DNA from: G963422595 sp963422595
GTDB lineage: Bacteria; Pseudomonadota; Gammaproteobacteria; UBA4575
Reading direction: 5' to 3'
NCBI GenBank assembly: GCA_963422595.1
Contig: OY730298.1
Span: forward strand, 620,001 to 684,000
DNA: 64,000 nucleotides
Made by a program: the position numbers and the translations under genes. The notes below the pieces were generated by a model. That model did not search any database and was not told the origin of the DNA. It saw only the letters and a program-made list of their open reading frames with translations. The number at the start of each line of letters is the position of its first letter. Within the stretch, counting starts at the first letter, position 1. Shown in pieces: positions 45,488 to 53,331 of the stretch.

Positions 45488-45718
45488 TTAGAAGGTCACA
45501 CCCTGCGGTTCGTTTTCACCTGTTGGAAAAAACCTGTAAAACCGCGAACCACCGTAGTTTCCTGCCACGTGCACAGCTGCGGTGCGCATAGTCGCCGCAC
45601 ACACAGTAAAAATTGTTGCATAAAAATATCCATCAATAGCCCGACTATACTCTTTATTAAAGCCAAATGCAATGCGTGCGGGTATAATCCCTCCGCTGAT
45701 AACAGTCGGCTGTGGCAT
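45488..45718 (-). CDS. Doubtful ORF (76 aa) ahead of the double hairpin
   Basis: MPQPTVISGGIIPARIAFGF to ENEPQGVTF, Gly/aromatic-rich, resembles an outer-membrane strand end but has no family. The strong terminator 40 bp downstream suggests that something is transcribed leftward here; AGGGA about 9 nt before the ATG is a possible ribosome site. The alternative is a non-coding transcript. The gap 45719-46036 shows nothing else. Confidence 0.3.
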   Translation of the reverse strand: MPQPTVISGGIIPARIAFGFNKEYSRAIDGYFYATIFTVCAATMRTAAVHVAGNYGGSRFYRFFPTGENEPQGVTF

Positions 45719-46036
45719 ACACGCATCCCTAACGAAACTGGCAGATTACTATTCCACGACCGATGTTGCTTAGATAAATAATGCTAATTCCCGTTTACAA
45801 AAGTGCAGAATTTATATGGCAATATTTCTCATGTTGACAAGCCACGTTGCATCTTCGTTATCCACGCTGCAAAGGTCGGCAGGGTATGATAAGCGGCAAC
45901 CAGTCAGGCCTTCACCGGCGCTTGTAAAAATTCCATTTAGCATGAGTGCCTGCATAGCAAGGCTGGTAAAATATGCCTGAACGGTCGTCAGGAATCACCC
46001 CAAAAGTAACCCCGGGAAGTACCCTTAGGAACAAGC

Positions 46037-47206
46037 ATGCGTAAAATTGTCATCGCACCCGACTCATTCAAAGGCAATCTCACCTCATCAGAGGTAGCCA
46101 CATATCTTGAAAAGGGCATCAGGCGAGTTTTGCCTAAGGCCAAATGTATTAAAGTGCCGATGGCCGATGGTGGAGAAGGCACGGTGCAATCCATGGTGGA
46201 TGCAGCGCATGGTCTGATCATAAAAAAACGTGTAACCGGACCTGCTGGCAGGCTTATTACCGCGCGCTACGGGTGGTTAGCGCAATCCAAAACCGCGGTT
46301 ATAGAAATGGCCGAGGCTTCCGGCCTGCCCCTGGTACATGGGCGCGATCGCAACCCACTTACAACCACCACCTACGGCACCGGGCAACTGATAGCAGACG
46401 CGATACGCAAAGGCGCGAAAAAAATCATCATTGGCATCGGTGGTTCCGCGACTAACGATGGCGGAGCAGGCATGGCGCAAGCCCTTGGGGTGAAATTCCT
46501 GAATACCAGTGGCAGCGAGATTAAGGCGCGCGGCTGCGGCGGGATGTTATCCAAAATTGCGGCCATCGACATGCGGCAACTGGACGCCAGAGTACCCGAT
46601 ACCGATATTATCGTTGCATGTGACGTAGAGAATCCCTTATATGGTAACAAAGGCGCGGCCCAGGTGTTCGCGCCACAAAAAGGCGCCACCCCGAAAATGG
46701 TGGCGCTACTGGATGCCAATTTAAGGCATCTCGGTAAACTGATAAAACGAGATCTTCACCGCAGCGTCGGTCGCATGCCCGGTGCCGGTGCTGCGGGTGG
46801 GCTGGGCGCCGGTCTGGTAGCCTTCGCCGGCGCCAGGTTACAAAGCGGTATTGACATCGTGCTGGAAGCAACCCAATTAAGTAAACACATAAAAGGTGCT
46901 GATCTGGTGATTACTGGTGAAGGTCGCATTGACTTTCAAACTGCATTTGGCAAAACCCCCGCGGGAGTCGCCAAAGCCGCGCAAAAATACAACGTGCCGG
47001 TCATTGCCATTGGTGGCGCGTTGGCAGATGACGCACGCAAAGTCTTCGCGCACGGAATTGATGGCATCGCCAGTGCCGCCGTAAAAGACATGTCACTGGA
47101 CGAGGCCATGCAAAATGCACCTGACCACTTGGCGGATGCTGCGGAACGCACTATACGCATGCTGTTAATCGGAGCAAAAATAGCCCGCAACAAAAACCAC
47201 CTTTAA
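46037..47206 (+). CDS. garK: Glycerate 2-kinase (GarK/GlxK type)
   Basis: The 389-residue protein has the family motifs IAPDSFKGNLTSSEVA, MADGGEGT, IGIGGSATNDGGAGM and VITGEGRIDFQT. It phosphorylates D-glycerate, an expected step in photorespiratory glycolate recycling in autotrophs or in glyoxylate use. AGGAAC lies before the ATG. Its last codons merge into the repeated leader that precedes both Sel1 genes. Confidence 0.95.
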   Translation: MRKIVIAPDSFKGNLTSSEVATYLEKGIRRVLPKAKCIKVPMADGGEGTVQSMVDAAHGLIIKKRVTGPAGRLITARYGWLAQSKTAVIEMAEASGLPLVHGRDRNPLTTTTYGTGQLIADAIRKGAKKIIIGIGGSATNDGGAGMAQALGVKFLNTSGSEIKARGCGGMLSKIAAIDMRQLDARVPDTDIIVACDVENPLYGNKGAAQVFAPQKGATPKMVALLDANLRHLGKLIKRDLHRSVGRMPGAGAAGGLGAGLVAFAGARLQSGIDIVLEATQLSKHIKGADLVITGEGRIDFQTAFGKTPAGVAKAAQKYNVPVIAIGGALADDARKVFAHGIDGIASAAVKDMSLDEAMQNAPDHLADAAERTIRMLLIGAKIARNKNHL

Positions 47207-47267
47207 GTATTTGTGTATTGTACTCCCCGGACTTTCTGTAGAATGACCGTTACGACAACTTTTTAAT
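47201..47267 (+). promoter_or_regulatory. 67-bp leader repeated before both Sel1-repeat genes (copy 1)
   Basis: The block CTTTAAGTATTTGTGTATTG through GACAACTTTTTAAT recurs at 48339-48405 with one mismatch. It includes a possible -10 (TAGAAT) and lies 14-15 bp upstream of each start codon's flank. Copy 1 begins inside the last codon of glycerate kinase. Confidence 0.6.
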
Positions 47268-47281
47268 ATCAGGGAACCGCC

Positions 47282-48082
47282 ATGCGCAACCTCCTGTTTG
47301 CAGCCCTGTTACTCCTGACCATAAGCCCGGCACCTGCCGCCGACTTCGACGCGGGAGTGGAAGCATACCAGCAGGGCGACTACACAACTGCCTTGCGCAG
47401 GTTCCAACCGCTGGCCGAACAGGGACATGCCGAAGCCCGGTTCCTTCTGGGACTTATGTACGGCAACGGCAGGGGTGTGCCCCGGGACTACCAACAAGCC
47501 GCATCCTGGTACCGCAAGGCTGCCGAACAGGGACATGCCAAAGCCCGGTTCTCCCTGGGGGTTATGTACGCCAACGGCGAAGGCGTGCCTCAAGACTACC
47601 AACAGGCTGTATTCTGGTACCGCAAGGCCGCCGAACAGGGATACGCCGGCGCGCAGAACAACCTGGGAGTCATGTACGACAACGGCGAGGGTGTGCCCCA
47701 GGATGACCAACAAGCCGTATCCTGGTATCGCAAGGCCGCCGAACAGGGATATGTCGAAGCCCAGTCCAACTTGGGATTTATGTACCACAACGGCGAAGGC
47801 GTGCCTCAAGACTACCAACAGGCTGTATTCTGGTACCGCAAGGCCGCCGAACAGGGACTCGCCGGCGCGCAGTACAACCTGGGATTTATGTACCACAACG
47901 GCAAGGGTGTGCCCAAAGATGACGTTCTTGCCTACGCATGGTTCAATCTTGCTGCCGTCCAAGGCCATGAAGATGGGAAAAAACAGCGGGATTTGGTTGA
48001 GGAAGATATGACTGCGGATCAGATCGCCGCGGCGCAGGCCCTCAGCCGCAAACTTGCCGCACAGATTGCCGGTGGTGACTGA
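47282..48082 (+). CDS. Secreted Sel1-repeat protein (266 aa)
   Basis: An N-terminal signal peptide (MRNLLFAALLLLTISPAPA) is followed by a TPR-like segment (DYTTALRRFQPLAEQG) and five 36-residue Sel1 repeats of the form LG-MY-G-GVP-D-QA-WYRKAAEQG. The last repeat (VPKDDVLAYAWFNLAA) and tail match the paralogue at 48420. Sel1 proteins are periplasmic adaptors in protein-protein contacts. First half of a tandem duplication. Confidence 0.9.
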   Translation: MRNLLFAALLLLTISPAPAADFDAGVEAYQQGDYTTALRRFQPLAEQGHAEARFLLGLMYGNGRGVPRDYQQAASWYRKAAEQGHAKARFSLGVMYANGEGVPQDYQQAVFWYRKAAEQGYAGAQNNLGVMYDNGEGVPQDDQQAVSWYRKAAEQGYVEAQSNLGFMYHNGEGVPQDYQQAVFWYRKAAEQGLAGAQYNLGFMYHNGKGVPKDDVLAYAWFNLAAVQGHEDGKKQRDLVEEDMTADQIAAAQALSRKLAAQIAGGD

Positions 48083-48338
48083 ACCTGATTTCCTGTGCCT
48101 TGCAGTGTAATCATGGTGGCGTACTCACGGTTCTGAAATAAACGTATCAAACCCCTCGCAGAGATGCCCCAGCTCCCCAAAGGTTACAGTCGTGCAGTCA
48201 CAATTCTGCAATAAGCGTATTCGTAGAGAACAACGACCATTATCCCGGTAGATTGGTACGTGTCCATGCGAGAAAATTCTGCAACCCGGTGATGGTAAGG
48301 ATTGCCGCAAGTATTTTTTGTCCAGACACACAATCCAT

Positions 48339-48405
48339 CTTTAAGTATTTGTGTATTGTACTCCCCGGACTTTCTGTAGAATGACCGTTACGACAATTTT
48401 TTAAT
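48339..48405 (+). promoter_or_regulatory. 67-bp leader, copy 2
   Basis: Repeats 47201-47267 with a single change (C to T near the end). The stretch between the two genes (48083-48338) also shares its first part (TACTCACGGTTCTGAAATAA) with the DNA after the second gene, so the duplicated unit included leader, gene and trailer. Confidence 0.6.
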
Positions 48406-48419
48406 GTAAAGGCACCGCC

Positions 48420-49868
48420 ATGCGCAACGTCCTGTTTGCAGTCCTGTTACTCCTGACCATAAGCCCGGCACTTAGTACCGACTTTGAGGTGGGAGTAGCG
48501 GCATACCGGCAAGGCGACTACACAACTGCCTTGCGCAGGTTCCAACCGCTGGCCGAACAGGGACATGCCGAAGCCCAGTTTCTCCTGGGACTTATGTACG
48601 GCAACGGTAGGGGTGTGCCCCGGGATGACCAACAAGCCGCATCCTGGTACCGCAAGGCCGCCGAACAGGGATATGCCAAAGCCCAGTTCAACCTGGGACT
48701 TATGTACGACAACGGCGAGGGTGTGCCTTGGGATGACCAACAAGCTGTATCCTGGTACCGCAAGGCTGCCGAACAGGGACTCGCTGAAGCCCAGTCCAAC
48801 CTGGGACGTATGTACGACCTGGGCCGGGGTGTGTCCCATGATGATCAACAAGCCGCATCCTGGTACCGCAAGGCTGCCGAACAGGGAGATGCCGAAGTCC
48901 AGCTCGTCCTGGGGGGCATGTACGCCAACGGCAGGGGTGTGCCCCAGGATGACCAACAAGCCGCATCCTGGTTCCGCAAGGCTGCCGAGCAGGGACTCGC
49001 CGAAGCCCAGCTCGTCATGGGGGCCATGTACGTCGGCGGCAGGGGTGTGCCCCGGGATGACCGACAAGCCGTATCCTGGTACCGCAAGGCTGCCGAACAG
49101 GGACTCGCCGGCGCACAGTACAATCTGGGACTTATGTACTACCCAGGCGAGGGTGTGCCTTGGGATGACCAACAAGCCGCATCCTGGTTCCGCAAGGCTG
49201 CCGAACAGGGACTCGCCGAAGCCCAGTTCAGCCTGGGACTTATGTACGCCAACGGCGAGGGTGTGCCCCATGACTACCAACAAGCCACATCCTGGTACCG
49301 CAAGGCTGCCGAACAGGGAGATGCCAAAGCCCAGCTCAACCTGGGACTTATGTACTACAACGGCGAGGGTGTGCCCCGGGACTACCAACAAGCCGCATCC
49401 TGGTTCCGCAAGGCCGCCGAACAGGGAGATGCCGCAGCCCAGTTCAGCCTGGGACTTATGTACGACAACGGCGAGGGTGTGTCCCAGGATGACCGACAAG
49501 CCGTATCCTGGTACCGCAAGGCTGCCGAACAGGGAGATGCCAAAGCCCAGATCAACCTGGGACTTATGTACGTCAACGGCAGGGGTGTGCCCCAGGATGA
49601 CCGACAAGCCGTATCCTGGTACCGCAAGGCTGCCGAACAGGGATATGCCGGAGCTCAGCTTGGCTTGGGAGTTATGTACTACTTGGGCCGGGGAGTACCC
49701 AAAGATGACGTTCTTGCCTACGCATGGTTCAATCTCGCTGCCGTCCAAGGCCATGAAGATGGGAAAAAACGGCGGGATGTGATTGAGGAAGATATGACTG
49801 TGGATCAGATCGCCGCGGCGCAGGCCCTCAGCCGCAAACTTGCCGCACAGATTGCCGATGGTGACTGA
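48420..49868 (+). CDS. Secreted Sel1-repeat protein (482 aa), expanded paralogue
   Basis: Signal peptide (MRNVLFAVLLLLTISPALS), the same N-terminal TPR-like segment and eleven 36-residue Sel1 repeats, six more than its neighbour. Repeat units are almost identical at nucleotide level (108-bp period), so copy number is likely to vary. The last repeat and C-terminal 60 residues are near-identical to the 266-aa protein. Confidence 0.9.
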   Translation: MRNVLFAVLLLLTISPALSTDFEVGVAAYRQGDYTTALRRFQPLAEQGHAEAQFLLGLMYGNGRGVPRDDQQAASWYRKAAEQGYAKAQFNLGLMYDNGEGVPWDDQQAVSWYRKAAEQGLAEAQSNLGRMYDLGRGVSHDDQQAASWYRKAAEQGDAEVQLVLGGMYANGRGVPQDDQQAASWFRKAAEQGLAEAQLVMGAMYVGGRGVPRDDRQAVSWYRKAAEQGLAGAQYNLGLMYYPGEGVPWDDQQAASWFRKAAEQGLAEAQFSLGLMYANGEGVPHDYQQATSWYRKAAEQGDAKAQLNLGLMYYNGEGVPRDYQQAASWFRKAAEQGDAAAQFSLGLMYDNGEGVSQDDRQAVSWYRKAAEQGDAKAQINLGLMYVNGRGVPQDDRQAVSWYRKAAEQGYAGAQLGLGVMYYLGRGVPKDDVLAYAWFNLAAVQGHEDGKKRRDVIEEDMTVDQIAAAQALSRKLAAQIADGD

Positions 49869-50552
49869 ATCTGATGCTTCCTGTGCCTTGCAGTTTAATC
49901 ATGGTGGCGTACTCACGGTTCTGAAATAAACGTATCAAACCCCTCGCAGAGATGCTTCAGCTTCGCAGTTAATGAACGCAGTGGAAATTATATTAGTCGA
50001 ACGTTGCGGCTACTTAAACTACTGCTGCCAGGTTTTTTATCACAATTACTACAAGTCGCAGAAAACACCATAATCCGTACTCCCACCACCTTCGCGGGCA
50101 TTAAAAATCTCTTGACAAACGGGTAACAATTATGATAAAAAGTGCGCGAGTATTTTCTGCGAAAGCCGCGCTAAAGATAGCTAAACCCTGACTACGCTCG
50201 CGATAACAAACTACCGTCATCATCGAAGTGCTTTGACATGGTTTGCCTGCCGTGTGCGCTTACCGCTACCCCCCATAACGAAGCACTATAACGTAGAGAA
50301 AATTACCAACATTTTTGCCGTATGGCGGCACGGTTAAATCTTTGTTAAATCAGGTGGTTACGAGCTTAAGTCGTCAAATCGGCAACAGTTCGTAATGACA
50401 GCTGACGACGCAAAGGGCGGCTAGGGACGAAAAAAAATTGTTTTTTCGGCATTTTGAACGTCACCACAATTCGGCAAAGACGTTTCGCACTACCGCTTAC
50501 GCTTATAATACCTGCTGAATGCAGGCAATCCATTTAGCCAGTACCACTGGTG
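49869..50552. ncRNA. Gene-free stretch, possible non-coding RNA at about 50112-50450
   Basis: No ORF is supported in these 684 bases. On the plus strand a promoter-like TTGACA (50112) with an AT-rich -10 region about 17 nt later precedes ~300 nt with several short stems; near the end come GACGACGCAAAGGGC (50404-50418) and then a CGAAAAAA/TTTTTTCG hairpin (50428-50448). The GACGCAAAG core is also found in c-di-GMP-I riboswitches, but the rest does not fit their consensus. Direct repeat of the Sel1 trailer lies at 49880-49955. Confidence 0.3.
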
Positions 50553-51371
50553 TTATGGCATGATTTCAATAGGCGTTCCAACTTCGACGAAGCCCCAGAT
50601 TTCATCCATGTCATTATTACGAACCGCGATACTTCCATTAGTCCAATCCCATAAACCAAGTATCCACCAGGCCCAGCCGAAACCATCAGGTTGTCCGTGA
50701 ATCATAATTGCGCCACCCGGGAGAACCCCAGCCTCCTGCGCCCGCTTGCGCTCCTCGTTATTGGGGTACGAGACGTGTATGGACTTATAAAATCTGCTAT
50801 TTTCGTTTTTGGCATCTAACACATACGAACCTTCAGGGGTACGTCCATCATCTTGTATTTGTTTAGGCCCCGCGGCATTAGCCCCCAGTTTGACGGCATA
50901 GGTGCGATACGCCTTGCCGTTTTTTATAAGATAGAGCCTGCGCTCATGCTTCCTGACAAGCACCGCATCTGCGGTTAGCAAATTAGTGAGTTCAGAAACC
51001 TCTTTACCGGAAGCATATACTCTGGTTCCCCACCGTTCTCCATAGGCATTAAAATATTTCCAGACGCCATGTTTTTTGCCGTCGGCATAATTACCCGAAA
51101 TATGCAAATAGCCACCATCCCATGCCTGCCAGCTACCATGCTTTGCGCCGTCTTTTTCACAAAAAACAGCGACCCCCAATTTACTCCAAACCTCACGTTT
51201 TTCACTACTGCCGGCACTGCACTGTAGGGCAACATCAGCAAGGGCGTGTTTGGTTTTATTATGCTCATATTCCATCATCCAGCCGATCCATAGCGGGCTG
51301 GTAAGCAGCAACAACAGCGCGCCCGTAATCAACAGTGCTACAGACCTGCTAAAAAACTTCCTGATACACAT
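50553..51371 (-). CDS. L,D-transpeptidase (YkuD) family protein with Cys replaced by Ser
   Basis: The 272-residue protein has an N-terminal signal anchor (residues about 8-30), two MORN/YwqK-like repeats (GAKHGSWQAWDGG, GKKHGVWKYFNAYG) and a YkuD domain with GANAAGPKQIQDDGRTPEG and IMIHGQPDG. The catalytic motif, normally DWTxGCIAxTN, reads DWTNGSIAVRNND: the nucleophilic Cys is Ser (codon AGT). YkuD enzymes cross-link peptidoglycan or attach lipoproteins through that Cys, so this one may be inactive or a binding protein. Periplasmic, standing alone. Confidence 0.87.
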   Translation of the reverse strand: MCIRKFFSRSVALLITGALLLLLTSPLWIGWMMEYEHNKTKHALADVALQCSAGSSEKREVWSKLGVAVFCEKDGAKHGSWQAWDGGYLHISGNYADGKKHGVWKYFNAYGERWGTRVYASGKEVSELTNLLTADAVLVRKHERRLYLIKNGKAYRTYAVKLGANAAGPKQIQDDGRTPEGSYVLDAKNENSRFYKSIHVSYPNNEERKRAQEAGVLPGGAIMIHGQPDGFGWAWWILGLWDWTNGSIAVRNNDMDEIWGFVEVGTPIEIMP

Positions 51372-51534
51372 GTAATTTTCGCGATTCGTTATACAGCTTA
51401 TAAAATAGTATGTTGATTACTGATGTCCGAGCACGGCAGGTACACTGGCTATACTGTATAATAATAACGTCCAGATGATAAATTGTTTACCGCCGGGCAG
51501 AGTGAATCATACACCAGTAAAGCATACCTCCTTA

Positions 51535-51735
51535 ATGAATAAGACCCTGATCACCATTGGCATCATCATTATTGCGGCGGGAATACTCTGGCCGATTATT
51601 AGCAAATTGCCCCTCGGCAGGCTGCCAGGCGATATTCTAATCAAAAAAGAGACGTCTCAACTGTATTTCCCGATCACCACCATGATCATAATAAGCGTGG
51701 TTATCTCCCTGTTTATATGGCTGTTTAGAAAATAA
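51535..51735 (+). CDS. DUF2905 family membrane protein
   Basis: From ATG 51535 the 66-residue protein MNKTLITIGIIIIAAGILWP ... KLPLGRLPGDILIKKE ... IISVVISLFIWLFRK has two transmembrane helices and the conserved LGRLPGDI loop. The upstream in-frame extension to 51475 does not match the family. Function unknown. Confidence 0.85.
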   Translation: MNKTLITIGIIIIAAGILWPIISKLPLGRLPGDILIKKETSQLYFPITTMIIISVVISLFIWLFRK

Positions 51736-51882
51736 ACCAGCAATCTGCTTTGCCTGGTTACGGCATCGCCGCGGCCAATTTTGCAGACCATCCTCAGCCA
51801 CCACCATTCCGAAAACCATCTCGTCCCCCACCAGCAGTCCAAAAATAACAGGAAATCGGCATTTTGTTTGCGTTATGAAAAT

Positions 51883-53331
51883 TCAGCGTACCGGCGCCGG
51901 AAGCTCCGAGCTTCCCATTAGATAGGCATCAATGCCGCGTGCCGCGCTTCTGCCTTCAGCAATTGCCCAGACGATCAAACTCTGTCCGCGCTGCATATCT
52001 CCGGCGGTAAACACACCCTTCACGCTGGTCATCCAGTTTGCACCGCGCACCACGTTGCCCCGCACGTTAAGCGCAACCCCCAACTGCTCCAGCATACCGG
52101 GTTTCTCCGGGCCCAGAAAGCCCATTGCCAGCAGCGCCAGTTCACAAGGTAATATTTCATTACTTCCCGGCACTTCTTCAAAGGTCAGGCGGCCGCCATT
52201 GGCATTCACCATCTCCACTGTGACAAGTTCCAGGCCCTTGACGTCACCGTTTGCATCGCCAATGAAGCGTTTTGTAGATACCGAATAACATCGCTCGACG
52301 CCTTCCTCATGTGCGGAAGCAGTACGGAAAATGCGTGGCCACTCCGGCCAGGGATTGTCTGGCGCGCGCGTAGCAGGCGGCCTGGGCATAATCTCAAGCT
52401 GATGTACCGATTTTGCGCCTTGGCGATTCGCACTACCCAGGCAGTCGGCCCCAGTGTCGCCGCCGCCAATAATGACCACGTGCTTATCCTGCGCGCTGAT
52501 AAAGTTATCCGGCCTGACGTCGCCTTCGCAAACCTTATTTTGCATAGGCAAATATTCCATGGCCTGATGTATGCCTTTGAGTTCGCGTCCTTCTACCGGT
52601 AAGTCGCGTGCCGCGCAAGCGCCACCAGCCAATAACAGCGCGTCAAAGTCTGCTCGAACGTCATCAACGGATATATTGACGCCTACGTGCGCGCTAGTCT
52701 TAAACACTACACCTTCCGCGCGCATTTGATCCAGACGCCGATCCAGCGTCCGCTTCTCCATTTTAAACTCTGGAATTCCGTAGCGTAACAAGCCACCGAT
52801 ACGATCCGCGCGCTCAAACACCGTAACCTCATGTCCAGCGCGCGCCAGTTGCTGCGCGGCAGCCAGTCCGGCAGGCCCGGAACCGATCACGCCAACTTTT
52901 TTGCCGGTTTTTTTGGTTGCGACTTCAGGCCGTACCCAGCCATTTTCCCAAGCCTTGTCAATAATAGTGAGTTCCACGCCCTTGATAGTGACCGCATCAT
53001 CATTGATACCTAAAACGCAGGCACCTTCACAGGGTGCAGGGCACAGGGTACCGGTAAACTCGGGGAAATTATTAGTCGCATGTAAGCGTCTGATTGCGTC
53101 CCGCCATTGATCCCGGTACGCCAGATCATTCCAATCGGGGATTAAATTTCCCAAAGGACAGCCCTCATGACAAAACGGAATCCCGCAATCCATGCAACGC
53201 GCGGCCTGCTCCTGCAGGGCATCAATTTGCCATGCTGCCATAACCTGGCGCCAGTCCTGCACACGCTCTTCAATAGAGCGATAAGGTTGCGGTGCACGCG
53301 CGTACTCCATAAAGCCAGTGACTTTAGCCAT
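51883..53331 (-). CDS. gltD: Glutamate synthase small subunit
   Basis: The 482-residue protein has the N-terminal Fe-S cysteines RCMDCGIPFC and CPAPCEGAC, the FAD motif GSGPAGLAAAQQLARAGHEV, the NADPH motif GGGDTGADC and the closing GVFTAGDMQRGQSLIV. It passes NADPH electrons to GltB. Its start overlaps the gltB stop by 8 bp. Confidence 0.97.
   Translation of the reverse strand: MAKVTGFMEYARAPQPYRSIEERVQDWRQVMAAWQIDALQEQAARCMDCGIPFCHEGCPLGNLIPDWNDLAYRDQWRDAIRRLHATNNFPEFTGTLCPAPCEGACVLGINDDAVTIKGVELTIIDKAWENGWVRPEVATKKTGKKVGVIGSGPAGLAAAQQLARAGHEVTVFERADRIGGLLRYGIPEFKMEKRTLDRRLDQMRAEGVVFKTSAHVGVNISVDDVRADFDALLLAGGACAARDLPVEGRELKGIHQAMEYLPMQNKVCEGDVRPDNFISAQDKHVVIIGGGDTGADCLGSANRQGAKSVHQLEIMPRPPATRAPDNPWPEWPRIFRTASAHEEGVERCYSVSTKRFIGDANGDVKGLELVTVEMVNANGGRLTFEEVPGSNEILPCELALLAMGFLGPEKPGMLEQLGVALNVRGNVVRGANWMTSVKGVFTAGDMQRGQSLIVWAIAEGRSAARGIDAYLMGSSELPAPVR

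Noticed and set aside
45496..45726. Alternative 76-codon frame MRVCHSRLL on the minus strand
   Set aside because: Shifted shadow of the frame at 45488-45718, with no better start and no terminator-related advantage.
48447..49754. Very long open frames on the opposite strand and in a second forward frame across the Sel1 gene (435 and 405 codons)
   Set aside because: They arise from the 108-bp periodic repeat, which keeps all frames open; the Sel1 frame has a signal peptide and the known repeat motif.
50401..50425. c-di-GMP-I (GEMM) riboswitch
   Set aside because: Only GACGCAAAG matches; the conserved 5' segment, tetraloop receptor and a downstream plus-strand gene are missing. Kept only as a generic RNA candidate.
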